Source: Chloroflexota bacterium
Lineage (GTDB): Bacteria > Chloroflexota > Anaerolineae > JAAYEA01
DNA: 59,488 bases
Direction: 5' to 3'
Assembly: GCA_019873665.1 (NCBI GenBank)
Contig: JAIOAV010000014.1
Span: 1-59,488 of the forward strand
Shown piece after piece: positions 26,258 to 35,445 of this stretch. A model generated the notes under the pieces. It did no database searches. It was not told the DNA's origin and was given only the letters and a program-made list of their open reading frames with translations. A program made the position numbers and the translations under genes. Positions within the stretch are counted from its first letter, which is position 1; the number at the start of each line of letters is the position of its first letter.

Positions 26258-26866
26258 ATGAAGCGGATCCTGCTATCGGTGATCGCGCTGGCAACGGCGG
26301 CCATCGTCCTGATCGACTTTTTCGTGGATAGCCCGATCGTCAACCAGGCAGGCGCGCTGCTGACAGAAGGCGCGGTCGTCTTGGCCGCGTTCGCCATGAT
26401 CCTGGGTCTGCTCAACTTGCTTGCGGTACACCTGGCACGCATGCGCACCAAAGAGCCAGGATGGCCCTACAGCGTTGTGTTGATCGTAACGGTGGTCGTC
26501 ATGCTGGCGCTGGGGCTGGGTGGCCCCGGCAGCGCTCCAGTGACCTGGGCTTTCCGGTATGTGTATTCACCGCTGCAAGCTACCATGTTCTCCTTGCTTG
26601 CCTTTTTCATCATAACGGCCGTATATCGCGCTTTTCGCGTCAAGAGCTGGGAGACTGCCCTCTTTGTCGCTGCCGGCCTGATCGTGCTCATCGGCCAAAT
26701 CCCGCTCGCCGAAAAGCTCTGGCAGCAGTTCCCCGTGTTGAAGGATTGGGTCTTGGCTGTGCCCGCAACGGCGGGCATGCGCGGTATCCTTCTGGGAGTC
26801 GCACTGGGCACGATTCTGGCCGGTCTGCGCGTTCTCTTGCTGATGGACCGCCCTTATTTGGAGTGA
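26258..26866 (+). CDS. integral membrane protein, 202 aa
   Basis: Six hydrophobic helices are predicted, starting at residues 4-22 and ending near 175-195 (ILLGVALGTILAGLRVLLLM). There are no enzyme motifs and I do not recognise the family. An AAGGGGAGAG ribosome-binding site precedes the start, and the gene is 16 bp after the DUF6754 gene. The positive charges at MKR and in the loops fit an inside N-terminus. It is likely a membrane partner of the DUF6754 protein. Confidence 0.75.
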   Translation: MKRILLSVIALATAAIVLIDFFVDSPIVNQAGALLTEGAVVLAAFAMILGLLNLLAVHLARMRTKEPGWPYSVVLIVTVVVMLALGLGGPGSAPVTWAFRYVYSPLQATMFSLLAFFIITAVYRAFRVKSWETALFVAAGLIVLIGQIPLAEKLWQQFPVLKDWVLAVPATAGMRGILLGVALGTILAGLRVLLLMDRPYLE

Positions 26867-26892
26867 TGTGCTCTAGTGGCTAGGAGCGAAAG

Positions 26893-29133
26893 ATGATCTA
26901 CTGTCCGGAGTGTGGGACGGCGAATCCTGATGGGAGCAACTTTTGCAACCACTGTGGCCAACGGCTCCAGAGCGTGGTGGTGCGCTGTCCGATGTGCAGC
27001 ACCCCCAATCCGATCGGCACAGAGACGTGTCTCCAGTGTGGGGCGCGCCTCAAACCGCTCGATCTCACGGCACAACCAACCCAAGGCGCGAAGGACGAGA
27101 GCGAAAGCGAGCGATTGCCGGCGGAAGTGCAGGCGACGCCCGAAGAGATGACACCCGCCGTCGAGACGCCGGAGCCATCAGACTGGCTGGCCAGGCTGCG
27201 TTCCATCGCGGCTGCGGGACACGAACCGGCGGAGCCGGGCATGGCGCAAGAGACAGGGGCGGGCACAACGTCGCAGGAGGAGTCGCCTTCCCAGGCTCGG
27301 GAGTTGCGCCCAATAGCGGAGCGAGAAGAAGCTGAGGCCATCCCCGCGCTACAGGCAGCGGATGAAGTCCCGCCGAAAGAAGCCCCACTCCCCGCATGGT
27401 TGCGCGAGATCGTGGGCAAGGAGGCGCAGGCGGAGGGCATGTCCACGCCGTCGGACGCTGAGGCCCAAGTCCCGCCCTGGCTGCGCAGGATTGTGGAGGG
27501 CGAGAAGGCGGAGTCAGATACGATTAGCAGAGAGCATCCCACAGCGCCAGAGGCAGCCATCCCGGCCGAGCCGCGCCCAGAGGAGCCGGAAGCAGCGACA
27601 GCATTTCCGGAGGGAGAGCTCGCACCCGCAGAGGAGGTCGCCGCAGAGGCGGCGACCGCGCCAGAGCCACAGCCAGAGATTCCGCCAGAGGCGGAGAAAC
27701 CACTGGCAGCCCAGGACTTTATCCTGGAACCGGCGGTGCCCGACTGGCTACGCGAGGCAGCGGAAGCGCCCGCAGCTCGTGAGTCGGTGTCCGATGAAGA
27801 AGAGATCCCGGATTGGCTGCGGACGATGATCACTCCGGAGAAAGGCGCCGAAGCGTCATTGGAGGAACTGGCCGCAGAGCTCGCCCCATCAGTCGAGGAA
27901 CGAGAGACAGAGGAGGAGATTTCGCTCCCCGAAGAGGCCGTGGCGGAGGCCACCGTGCCCAAAAGGCTGAGTGAGCGCACGCGGGAGGAGCCCGCTGCTG
28001 TCGCAGAGCCGCCAGTAACGGCAGGGGCCGACCTAGCGCAGGGGGAGATCCCCAAGTGGGTGGAGGAATTGCGGCCCACACCGGAGCGAAAAGCCGCACC
28101 ATCGGAGGAAAAACCGGTCGAGGGCAGGGGCATACTGTCTGGCGTCAAGGGGATATTGCCTATCGAAATGCTATGGGCACTGCCAAAGCGCGCAGAGGCG
28201 ATGCCAGAGATATCCCTGATGCCTCAAGACGCAAGCGCCGGCGATATCGTGGCCGATTTGCTAGCCGCACAGCCGGAAGGTCGTGCGTTGCCGTCCTACC
28301 AGCCGGGCGCGGCGATGCCTGGCCCCTGGGTGCGGCGTTTGCTTTACCTATTGCTGGCGCTCGCGATCATTGTTCCCCTGCTTTTCGGCGCCGATTGGTT
28401 TAGCCAGACGATCGCCGTCAGCGATACCACCTGGAGCATGTACGACACGATCAACAAGCTCCCGCCCGGTTCGACGGTGCTCCTGTCCTTTGACTATGAT
28501 CCGGTAACGGCAGCAGAGCTTGACCTGCAAGCGGGGGCCATCCTCAGGCATCTTCTGCAGCGCGATTTGCGCGTGGTGGCACTCAGCCTAGTGCCGCAAG
28601 GCCCGGCACTGGCGCAGGCGGTGTGGAGCAAGGTAGCGACCGGCAGCGACTACATTTATGGCGAGGACTTTGCCAACCTCGGCTATGTGCCTGGCGAGCA
28701 GACAGCATTGCGCTCGCTGGTGAGTGCCTTCCCGCCATCAGGAAACGACTTTTTCCAGGCGCCGCTCTCCAGCCTGCCGATGCTGAGTGGGGTCAAAGGG
28801 TTACGAGACATTCCGCTGGTTATCGTGTTGGCTGGGGACCAGCGTTTCGTGCGCGCCTGGTTGGAACAGGTACCCAGCCAGATCCCGGTGAAGGTTGCAG
28901 CAGCGGTGTCAGGCGTGGTGGGGCCAGCAGTGTCGCCCTACCTCCAATCGGGCCAACTGGTGGGCCGCCTGGTCGGTCTAGTCGGGGCTGCCGAATACGA
29001 GATCGCCATCAATCAGCCCTCTACTGCAGTGGCCAGCCTGGGTGCGCAGTCGGCAGGACATATCCTGGTCATTGTCGTCATCCTTCTGGGAAATGTTGCC
29101 GCGCTCTTTACAGCGGCCAAGCGAAGGAAGTAG
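26893..29133 (+). CDS. double zinc-ribbon protein with PxWL repeats and C-terminal membrane domain, 746 aa
   Basis: Two zinc ribbons open the protein (Cys4/7/18/21 and Cys32/35/46/49). A long acidic, Ala/Glu/Pro-rich, probably disordered region (about 60-470) holds six spaced short motifs of the form PxW[LV]: Trp at 98, 169, 196, 285, 308 and 389, for example LPAWLREIV, VPPWLRRIV, IPDWLRTMI. A membrane helix (482-500) and a folded domain of about 210 residues follow, then a final membrane helix (HILVIVVILLGNVAALFTA). The zinc ribbons are cytoplasmic if the N-terminus is inside. The PxWL motifs look like docking peptides. The function is unknown. Confidence 0.8.
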   Translation: MIYCPECGTANPDGSNFCNHCGQRLQSVVVRCPMCSTPNPIGTETCLQCGARLKPLDLTAQPTQGAKDESESERLPAEVQATPEEMTPAVETPEPSDWLARLRSIAAAGHEPAEPGMAQETGAGTTSQEESPSQARELRPIAEREEAEAIPALQAADEVPPKEAPLPAWLREIVGKEAQAEGMSTPSDAEAQVPPWLRRIVEGEKAESDTISREHPTAPEAAIPAEPRPEEPEAATAFPEGELAPAEEVAAEAATAPEPQPEIPPEAEKPLAAQDFILEPAVPDWLREAAEAPAARESVSDEEEIPDWLRTMITPEKGAEASLEELAAELAPSVEERETEEEISLPEEAVAEATVPKRLSERTREEPAAVAEPPVTAGADLAQGEIPKWVEELRPTPERKAAPSEEKPVEGRGILSGVKGILPIEMLWALPKRAEAMPEISLMPQDASAGDIVADLLAAQPEGRALPSYQPGAAMPGPWVRRLLYLLLALAIIVPLLFGADWFSQTIAVSDTTWSMYDTINKLPPGSTVLLSFDYDPVTAAELDLQAGAILRHLLQRDLRVVALSLVPQGPALAQAVWSKVATGSDYIYGEDFANLGYVPGEQTALRSLVSAFPPSGNDFFQAPLSSLPMLSGVKGLRDIPLVIVLAGDQRFVRAWLEQVPSQIPVKVAAAVSGVVGPAVSPYLQSGQLVGRLVGLVGAAEYEIAINQPSTAVASLGAQSAGHILVIVVILLGNVAALFTAAKRRK

Positions 29134-29137
29134 AAGC

Positions 29138-29863
29138 ATGGCAAATTCCCTGGCTTTCTTCAGCGATTTTTTCCACTCGGCGACGGCAGACATCGTGGGC
29201 CTCTGGGTCGCAGCCATCCTGACGCTGCTGGTCTTTAGCTACCTGCTGGCGGATACCTTTCTTTTCCGGCTGGCGGCGTACTTGCTCGTCGGGGTTGCCG
29301 CTGGTTACGCCGTCGTCATCGCGTGGCATGGCGTTGTGGCGCCACGCATTGGCAGCTTTGCGGCTGCGCCCGCCCAGAATCTGCGCTTTGCCTTGTGGTT
29401 ACTGCTCGGCCTCTTGCTGTTGGGGCAGCGAGTCCGCGCGTTGAGCTGGTTCAGCCGTATCCCGGTGGCATATCTCTTTGGAGTGGGCGTCGCCCTGGCA
29501 GTGGGCGGAACGCTGTCTGGCACGCTCATCCCGCAGGTGGACGCCACCGTGCTCTCTCTATCGCCGGCCACCTATGGCGGCGGCAGGACAGGTCTGGAGA
29601 CCGCCATCTACCAAGGGCTGTTAGTCGTCGGCACGCTAGGTGCGTTGTTATACTTTTACTTTACCACCGAAATGAGGCCAGGTGTGCGCAGCGCGCTACC
29701 GGCTTTCTGGGTCAGGCTCGCGCGCGTGTGGGGAAGATTTGGCAAGTGGATGATCATGATCGCTTTTGGCGCGGTCATGGCCTCCACCATCATGTCGCGG
29801 TTTTCTCTGCTATTGGGTCGCCTGCAGTTTCTCTTTGGTGACTGGCTCGGTTTGATCCCCTAG
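29138..29863 (+). CDS. integral membrane protein, 241 aa
   Basis: The start at 29138 (MANSLAFF) follows GAAGGAAG and lies 4 bp after the zinc-ribbon gene stop. About seven hydrophobic helices are predicted, with a last, more amphipathic one (LLLGRLQFLFGDWLGLIP). There are no known motifs. Tight spacing to both neighbours indicates cotranslation with the zinc-ribbon protein and the MutL-like ATPase. I infer a third membrane subunit of the cluster's machine. Confidence 0.75.
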   Translation: MANSLAFFSDFFHSATADIVGLWVAAILTLLVFSYLLADTFLFRLAAYLLVGVAAGYAVVIAWHGVVAPRIGSFAAAPAQNLRFALWLLLGLLLLGQRVRALSWFSRIPVAYLFGVGVALAVGGTLSGTLIPQVDATVLSLSPATYGGGRTGLETAIYQGLLVVGTLGALLYFYFTTEMRPGVRSALPAFWVRLARVWGRFGKWMIMIAFGAVMASTIMSRFSLLLGRLQFLFGDWLGLIP

Positions 29864-29872
29864 GAGGCGCGT

Positions 29873-31723
29873 ATGACGTTTGGCAACCGAACTGAAACCG
29901 GGCAGGTGGAGACAATGGCGACCAGCGAGATCGGCGATCTCGAGTCGATTCTGGCCATCGAAGCGGGGAATGTCAGCACGCGCGCGGTCCTTGTTGATCG
30001 CGTGGAGGGAGTCTATCGCTTTGTGGCACGCGGCGAGAGCGCAACCACGCCGTTCTCACAACAGGATTTCGAGATTGGCCTCGGCCACGCGCTCGTTGCA
30101 CTGGAGAAAAGGGCGGGTCGCGTGCTCTTGGCGGATGCAGAAGCCCCCGGCAGGTTGATCATGCCAGAGCAGGAGGAAGGGAGCGGGGTGGATGCCGTGG
30201 TGGCGACCACCAGCATGATGCCGCCGCTGCGCGTGGTGATCGCCGGCGTTATCCGTGATTTGAGCGTGGAGAGCGCGCGTCGGGCGGTGCAGGGCACCTA
30301 CACCGTTATCCAGGACATCATCGCGCTCGACGAAGGGACGCAGCGATGGGGTGTGGAGCGCGGCATCGAAGCCAAGCTGGAGGCGCTCTGTCAGAACCCG
30401 CCGGATGTCATCGTGCTGGTTGGCGGCACCGACGGCGGCGCGGTATCGCCTCTCCTCGATGTTGCGCAGATGCTTGCGGCTGCAGCCAGCGTCTTGGAGC
30501 GATCGCGGCGACCAATCGTCGTTTTCGCCGGCAACATAGAGGCACGGGCAGCCATTGCCGGGCTGCTGGCAGATGAGTTTGACTTTCGCGCTGTGGACAA
30601 CGTGCGACCGCGACTGGACTTGGAGGTGCGCAGCGGCGTGCAGCGCGAAGTGGAGCGCATCTATCAGGATGTGGTGATGGAGCGCGTGCCACACCTGGGC
30701 GCGTTGCAGACAGGCGGGTCGGTGCTAGGGACGGCAGGTGCGCCTTTGCTCTCGACGGCTTATGCGTTTGAGCTGGCGCTGCGCCTCATCGCCCGCCAGC
30801 ATGGCCTGACACGCGGCGTGCTCGGCGTTGACGTAGGCGCGGCCAGCACGCAAGTAGTAGCTGCCACCGATGGTCAGTACGAAAGCGTGGTGCAGAGCAA
30901 TGCAGGCACGAGCTTTGGCATCGAAGGGCTGCTTGCGCAAGTACCTTTGAGCGAGATCACGCGCTGGCTTCCCCTTGAGATGTCCGACGAGGAAGCGCAG
31001 GCGCGCCTCCTGACCAAGCAACTGTACCCGTTGAGCCTGCCGCAAGCCCAGGAGGATCTGTTATTGGAGCAGGCGGCAACGCGCGAGGCGTTGCGGTTAG
31101 TGATGAGCGAGCTGCGCTCACGCGGGACTCTGCCCGGCACGGGCGCACTGCTGCCGCCCGTTGATCTGATCGTGGCCGCGGGGGGAGTCTTTGCCAACGC
31201 GCCAAGTCTGGGACAGGCTGCCCTGATGCTGCTGGATGCGTTGCAGCCGGTCGGCCTCTGTCGCCTGGCTGTGGATCAGCTCTCCCTCTTGCCGGTTGCG
31301 GGCGTGCTGGCCACCTTGGAGCCGCTGGCCGCCGCACAAGTGTTGCGGCAGGACGCGCTGCTAGAGCTTGGCACGGTCGTCGCGCCGGTGGGAAGGTCGC
31401 GTGAGGGCCGCATCGCGCTTCGCCTCAAGATGGAATATGCTGATGGCGGTGTGGTCAAAGTCGAGGTGCCCTATGGCTCCCTAGAGGTAGTGCCGCTGCC
31501 GCCCGGCGAGGTGGCCAACCTGGAGCTGCGTCCGGCACGTGGCTTTGATGTCAAATGCGGTATCAAGGGCGTGATCCGTGGGCGCGGGCGCGGCGGCAGG
31601 ACACAGGTGCACGGCGGCGCTCTGGGCGTGATCATTGATGCGCGGGGGCGGCCATTGCCCATCCCCAGGCCTGAGACGCGGCCCAAGCGAATGCAGGAAT
31701 GGTTATGGAGCATTGGTGGCTAG
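29873..31723 (+). CDS. MutL-like (glutamate mutase accessory) ASKHA-fold protein, 616 aa
   Basis: It matches the glutamate mutase L / MutL family of actin-like ATPases. Phosphate-type loops occur twice, IEAGNVSTRAVL (from residue 29) and VDVGAASTQVV (Asp320). In the first the usual Asp is Glu30. VLVGGTDGGAVSP and LIVAAGGVFANAPS fit adenosine or connecting motifs. In mutase systems MutL is thought to repair or reload cobalamin enzymes, but no mutase subunit (GlmS/GlmE) is in the window. Its place among membrane genes argues for another job, perhaps powering the complex. The start at 29873 has AGGAGGCG directly upstream. Confidence 0.82.
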   Translation: MTFGNRTETGQVETMATSEIGDLESILAIEAGNVSTRAVLVDRVEGVYRFVARGESATTPFSQQDFEIGLGHALVALEKRAGRVLLADAEAPGRLIMPEQEEGSGVDAVVATTSMMPPLRVVIAGVIRDLSVESARRAVQGTYTVIQDIIALDEGTQRWGVERGIEAKLEALCQNPPDVIVLVGGTDGGAVSPLLDVAQMLAAAASVLERSRRPIVVFAGNIEARAAIAGLLADEFDFRAVDNVRPRLDLEVRSGVQREVERIYQDVVMERVPHLGALQTGGSVLGTAGAPLLSTAYAFELALRLIARQHGLTRGVLGVDVGAASTQVVAATDGQYESVVQSNAGTSFGIEGLLAQVPLSEITRWLPLEMSDEEAQARLLTKQLYPLSLPQAQEDLLLEQAATREALRLVMSELRSRGTLPGTGALLPPVDLIVAAGGVFANAPSLGQAALMLLDALQPVGLCRLAVDQLSLLPVAGVLATLEPLAAAQVLRQDALLELGTVVAPVGRSREGRIALRLKMEYADGGVVKVEVPYGSLEVVPLPPGEVANLELRPARGFDVKCGIKGVIRGRGRGGRTQVHGGALGVIIDARGRPLPIPRPETRPKRMQEWLWSIGG

Positions 31724-31783
31724 ATGGCGGCTGTGCTAACGCCTCCCGCCGACAAAGGTGAGTAACGGAGGTCCGGCAACACG

Positions 31784-32857
31784 ATGGAATACTGTCCGCC
31801 AGTATGCGTGGTCCCCTTCACTGAGATCTCCCTGGAGCGAGTCTTGCCGGCGCCCGGGCAGGTGTTAGTGCGCGTGGGCGACAAGGTTGACGCGACTGAT
31901 GTCATCGCGCGCGCCCTGCAACCGGGGGCGCTCTGTGCTCTGAACGCAGCGCGTATCTTGGGCGTGGGATACGCCGCGCTGCCCCGTTTCGTCCTGAAAC
32001 ATGAGGGAGAGGAGATCAAGACAAACGATCTGTTGGCGGCGCGCGGTGGCATCCTGGGCCTCTTTCGCAAGAAGGTGGTTTCGCCCGTGTCGGGCACGTT
32101 GCTGGCAGTGACGCAGGGACGCATTCTCCTCGAAGAGGGGGCAACTTCCGTCGAGTTACGGGCCGGTGTGCGCGGCGAGGTCATCAAGGTGATGCCTAAT
32201 CATGGCGCGACGATTCGCACGATGGGAGCGATGGTGTATGGCGCGTGGGGTTCGGGCCCTGAATCGTACGGCGTCATCCATCTCCTCGTTGCCGACCGCA
32301 TGACGCCGCTGACAGCAGATCTCATTGACGTAAGCTGCCACGGCGCTATCATCGTGGGCGGCAGCTCGCTGGACGAAGCCGCGTTGCAGCAGGCGACAGA
32401 GATGCGGGTGCGTGCCATCATCGTCGGCAGCTTACCCACCTCACTTCTGGAGAGGGTGCAGCAGCTTGCTTTCCCGGTGATGGCAACCGAAGGGCTGGGC
32501 GTGATACCGATGGCTGAACCGGCATTTCGCCTCTTGCGGCAGCATCAGGGACGCGAGGCGGTGATCGTGCAACAGAAGGTGGCCTGGGGCGTGTCGCGCC
32601 CCAAGCTGCTCATCCCGCTGCCCGCGGAGGGACAGCCGCAACATCAGGCGCAATCGCTGCCGCTGGCTCGCGGGATGCACGTTCGCCTGTTGCGTGCGCC
32701 GTATGCCGGAGAGATCGGTGAAGTCACCTCTGCGCCGCAGATGATGGAAGAGCCGCACACCCATCTTCGGTTCCACGGCATACTGGTACGCCTGGACCGC
32801 GGCCGCACCGCCATGGTGCCGGCAACAAATGTGGAGATCGTGCTGGGTAACGAATAG
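31784..32857 (+). CDS. uncharacterised protein with beta-barrel/KOW-like ends, 357 aa
   Basis: I do not recognise a named family. Residues 25-140 read like a barrel-sandwich (lipoyl-hybrid) fold: GQVLVRVGDKVDATDVIARAL, then VSPVSGTLLAVTQGRILLEEG and GVRGEVIKVMPNHGATI. The middle part (about 185-245) resembles a Rossmann-like domain (GAIIVGGSSLDEAALQQA). The end carries a KOW-like stretch (VRLLRAPYAGEIGEVTS, then GRTAMVPATNVEIVLG). It is soluble with no signal. It follows the MutL-like gene by 60 bp; GGAGG is 12 nt upstream, a rather long spacing. It may be a cytoplasmic adaptor of the cluster. Confidence 0.72.
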   Translation: MEYCPPVCVVPFTEISLERVLPAPGQVLVRVGDKVDATDVIARALQPGALCALNAARILGVGYAALPRFVLKHEGEEIKTNDLLAARGGILGLFRKKVVSPVSGTLLAVTQGRILLEEGATSVELRAGVRGEVIKVMPNHGATIRTMGAMVYGAWGSGPESYGVIHLLVADRMTPLTADLIDVSCHGAIIVGGSSLDEAALQQATEMRVRAIIVGSLPTSLLERVQQLAFPVMATEGLGVIPMAEPAFRLLRQHQGREAVIVQQKVAWGVSRPKLLIPLPAEGQPQHQAQSLPLARGMHVRLLRAPYAGEIGEVTSAPQMMEEPHTHLRFHGILVRLDRGRTAMVPATNVEIVLGNE

Positions 32858-32976
32858 CAGGGAGAGATAAGGAAAGGGGGAAGAAAAGCGGGATAATCCA
32901 CCCTGTTGAGGCCTGAGAAGGGCAAAGCTTGCCACCCAGGGGAGACTGGCGCGGCAAGGCAAAAAGGAGAGGCTCA

Positions 32977-33489
32977 ATGAGCGACGTAGACATCAACGCA
33001 CCACCCACTCCAGTGAGCAACCCGCGACGTCGCGTGTTGTTCATCATCGCAGCAGCTCTTCTTGTCGTCATTTTGTTCTTGGGGATCTACGTGATCTCCG
33101 GAGCGCTCAGCGGCAACGCGCCGCGCGAGGAGCCAGCGCCGACGGCGGTCGCCGCTGTGGGCCCGGCAACGGCGACGCCGTTGCCGCCCACGGACACGCC
33201 GACACGCCGCCCGACCAATACAGCTGTGGTCGTCCGGGCAACAGAGACGCACACGCCGACTGAGGCGCCGACAGACACCCCGGTGCCTGCCACCGATACG
33301 CCGGCGAAAGCGGTCGCCGCGGCGACGCCAACGGCGACGGACACCGCGACAGCGGTGTCACCGACGCCCACCCCCACGCCCACCGAGTTGCCTAACACCG
33401 GCCTCGGCTCCGCTGGGCTGCTGATGGGCGGAATGGCGCTAGTCGCCATCATTCTGGTAGTGCGTCGCCTTCGTCTGAGCGAAGCATAA
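32977..33489 (+). CDS. LPxTG-type surface protein, 170 aa
   Basis: The start at 32977 (MSDVDINAPP) follows AAGGAGAGG. A membrane helix lies at residues 22-43, then a stalk of Thr/Pro/Ala repeats (about 50-130) without a folded domain. The end is LPNTG, a membrane helix (AGLLMGGMALVAIILVV) and the basic tail RRLRLSEA, the textbook sortase-sorting arrangement. The N-terminal helix has no clear cleavage site, so it may be anchored at both ends until processed. No sortase gene is in the window. It closes the nine-gene array, though the 119-bp gap allows separate expression. Confidence 0.75.
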   Translation: MSDVDINAPPTPVSNPRRRVLFIIAAALLVVILFLGIYVISGALSGNAPREEPAPTAVAAVGPATATPLPPTDTPTRRPTNTAVVVRATETHTPTEAPTDTPVPATDTPAKAVAAATPTATDTATAVSPTPTPTPTELPNTGLGSAGLLMGGMALVAIILVVRRLRLSEA

Positions 33490-33496
33490 TCCCCGG

Positions 33497-33525
33497 GCCG
33501 GCCTTCTTGCCGGCGGGCGCTTTCT
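33497..33525 (+). terminator. weak terminator-like hairpin after the LPxTG gene
   Basis: GCCGGC, 6-nt loop, GCCGGC, then GGGCGCTTTCT. The stem is short, so the call is tentative. Confidence 0.35.
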
Positions 33526-33634
33526 GGCTAAACTAGACCGCAGTTGACCAGCTGCCTGATGCGCAGAGGTCTCCTCTTGTGGCTCCTGTGCGTCTTTCGG
33601 GCAGCCGCGCCATGTCTTGGGGAGGTACATTTCC

Positions 33635-33934
33635 ATGGCCGACCGGCTGAGCCGGACAGAAGTTGAGCATATTGCCGAACTGGCCAAATTGAGTCTGACC
33701 GAGCAAGAGAAAGAGCGCTTTGGCGAGCAGCTTTCGGCCATCCTAGCGCATGCCCGAAGTCTGCAGCAACTAGACACAGATACAATCCCACCGACCGCGC
33801 AGGTCATTGACTTGAAAAACGTGATGCGAGAGGATGAGGTCGAGCCTTCGCTCCCGCCAGAGCAAGCGCTGGCCAACGCGCCGCATAGAGCAGATGGTTA
33901 CTTTAGAGTGAAACCGATTTTGGACGAGAGATAG
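33635..33934 (+). CDS. gatC: Asp-tRNA(Asn)/Glu-tRNA(Gln) amidotransferase subunit C, 99 aa
   Basis: GatC wraps around GatA and helps assemble the GatCAB complex that amidates mischarged Glu-tRNA(Gln) and Asp-tRNA(Asn). The N-terminal [20 protein letters not shown] and the C-terminal [31 protein letters not shown] match the family in order and length. The start at 33635 is set by GGAGG 9 nt upstream; the in-frame TTG at 33617 lies before that site and is rejected. gatA follows after 42 bp. Confidence 0.95.
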   Translation: MADRLSRTEVEHIAELAKLSLTEQEKERFGEQLSAILAHARSLQQLDTDTIPPTAQVIDLKNVMREDEVEPSLPPEQALANAPHRADGYFRVKPILDER

Positions 33935-33976
33935 GCCTGCTGTCGCGTCCGAGAAGGAATAGAGAAGGAATAGGGA

Positions 33977-35431
33977 TTGACCGACCTCACATTACATCAA
34001 GCTCAAGACGCCTTGCGCCAGCGCAAGGTCAGCTCCGTGGAGTTGACCGAGGCGTTCTTGCAGCGGCTCATCTCCATCGAGCCCAAGATCACCGCGTATA
34101 TCACGGTATTGCCTGATGTGGCGCGTCGCCAGGCCCAAGAGGCAGACCGCCGTCTGGCGCAGGGAGACCGTGCGCCGCTGCTGGGCATCCCCCTGGCGAT
34201 CAAAGACGTGCTCTGCACCCAGGGAATTCAGACAACGTGCGGCTCGCGCATCTTGCAGGGCTTTGTCCCGCCGTATGATGCCACCGTAGTGGCCAAACTC
34301 AAGGCGGAGGGCGCGATCCTGCTGGGCAAGACGAATACCGACGAGTTCGCCATGGGCTCGTCCACCGAGAACTCAGCATACTTTGTTACACACAATCCAT
34401 GGGACTTGACGCGCGTGCCGGGTGGCTCCAGCGGCGGCAGCGCGGCTGCCGTGGCGGCGCGCACGGCAATCGCCGCGCTCGGCACCGATACCGGCGGCAG
34501 CGTCCGCCAGCCCGCGTCTTACTGCGGCATCGTGGGCATCAAACCGACGTATGGGCGCGTGTCTCGCTATGGCCTGGTGGCTTTTGCCTCTTCGCTGGAT
34601 CAAGTGGGCTGTCTTACACAGGATGTGCGCGATGCCGCCATCCTTTTGCGCGCTATCGCCGGGTATGATCGCCGCGACTCGACCTCTGTCAACCTGCCCG
34701 TGCCGGACTATGAGCAGGTATTGGGCCAGCCCATCAAGGGGCTGCGGATCGGCGTGCCACGGGAGTACTTTGTGGCGGGAATGCAGCCGGAGGTGGAGCG
34801 TGCGGTGCGCGCCGCCCTGGCGGAATGCGAGAAGCTGGGCGCGACCTTACAGGAGCTCTCTCTCCCGCACACCGAGTACGCACTGGCTGCCTACTATCTA
34901 ATCGCGCCTGCAGAGGCATCGGCGAATCTGGCACGCTACGATGGCATCAAATATGGCTACTCCTACCCGCAGGGGCAGGATATGTGGGATAGCTACCGCC
35001 GCACGCGCCAGTACGGGTTCGGCGCCGAGGTCAAGCGGCGCATTATGCTGGGCACTTATGCCCTCTCCGCGGGATATTATGACGCCTATTACCTGAAAGC
35101 GCAGAAGGTACGTACGCTGATCAAAAACGATTTCGACAAAGCTTTTCAGATGTGTGACGTGCTGATGGCGCCGACGACACCCACAGTGGCGTTCCGCATC
35201 GGCGAGAAGGTGGATGACCCGCTACAGATGTACCTCAGCGATGTCCTGACGCTGTCACTCAACCTGGCAGGATTGTGTGGCATGTCCATCCCATGCGGTT
35301 TTGCACAGGGACTGCCGATAGGTTTGCAGCTTATCGGCCGCACCTTTGACGAGGAAACGATCTTGAGAGTGGCACACGCCTATGAGCAGGCGACAGAGTG
35401 GCACCGGCAGCGCCCTGTACTCAAGGCATGA
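33977..35431 (+). CDS. gatA: aspartyl/glutamyl-tRNA amidotransferase subunit A, 484 aa
   Basis: This is the amidase subunit that releases ammonia from glutamine for GatB. The amidase signature holds the Ser-cisSer-Lys triad: AIKDVL (Lys), [14 protein letters not shown] with the cis-Ser, and [16 protein letters not shown] with the nucleophilic Ser. Full length. The start is TTG at 33977, preceded by AAGGAA; this gives the standard N-terminus [16 protein letters not shown], and no ATG fits. Its 3' end lies 14 bp before the nucleotidyltransferase gene. Confidence 0.95.
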   Translation: MTDLTLHQAQDALRQRKVSSVELTEAFLQRLISIEPKITAYITVLPDVARRQAQEADRRLAQGDRAPLLGIPLAIKDVLCTQGIQTTCGSRILQGFVPPYDATVVAKLKAEGAILLGKTNTDEFAMGSSTENSAYFVTHNPWDLTRVPGGSSGGSAAAVAARTAIAALGTDTGGSVRQPASYCGIVGIKPTYGRVSRYGLVAFASSLDQVGCLTQDVRDAAILLRAIAGYDRRDSTSVNLPVPDYEQVLGQPIKGLRIGVPREYFVAGMQPEVERAVRAALAECEKLGATLQELSLPHTEYALAAYYLIAPAEASANLARYDGIKYGYSYPQGQDMWDSYRRTRQYGFGAEVKRRIMLGTYALSAGYYDAYYLKAQKVRTLIKNDFDKAFQMCDVLMAPTTPTVAFRIGEKVDDPLQMYLSDVLTLSLNLAGLCGMSIPCGFAQGLPIGLQLIGRTFDEETILRVAHAYEQATEWHRQRPVLKA

Positions 35432-35445
35432 GAAAAAGGAGAAAG

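Noticed and set aside
26898-28148. 416-codon serine-rich open frame on the minus strand
   Set aside because: It mirrors the Ala/Glu/Pro repeats of the zinc-ribbon gene and has no features of its own.
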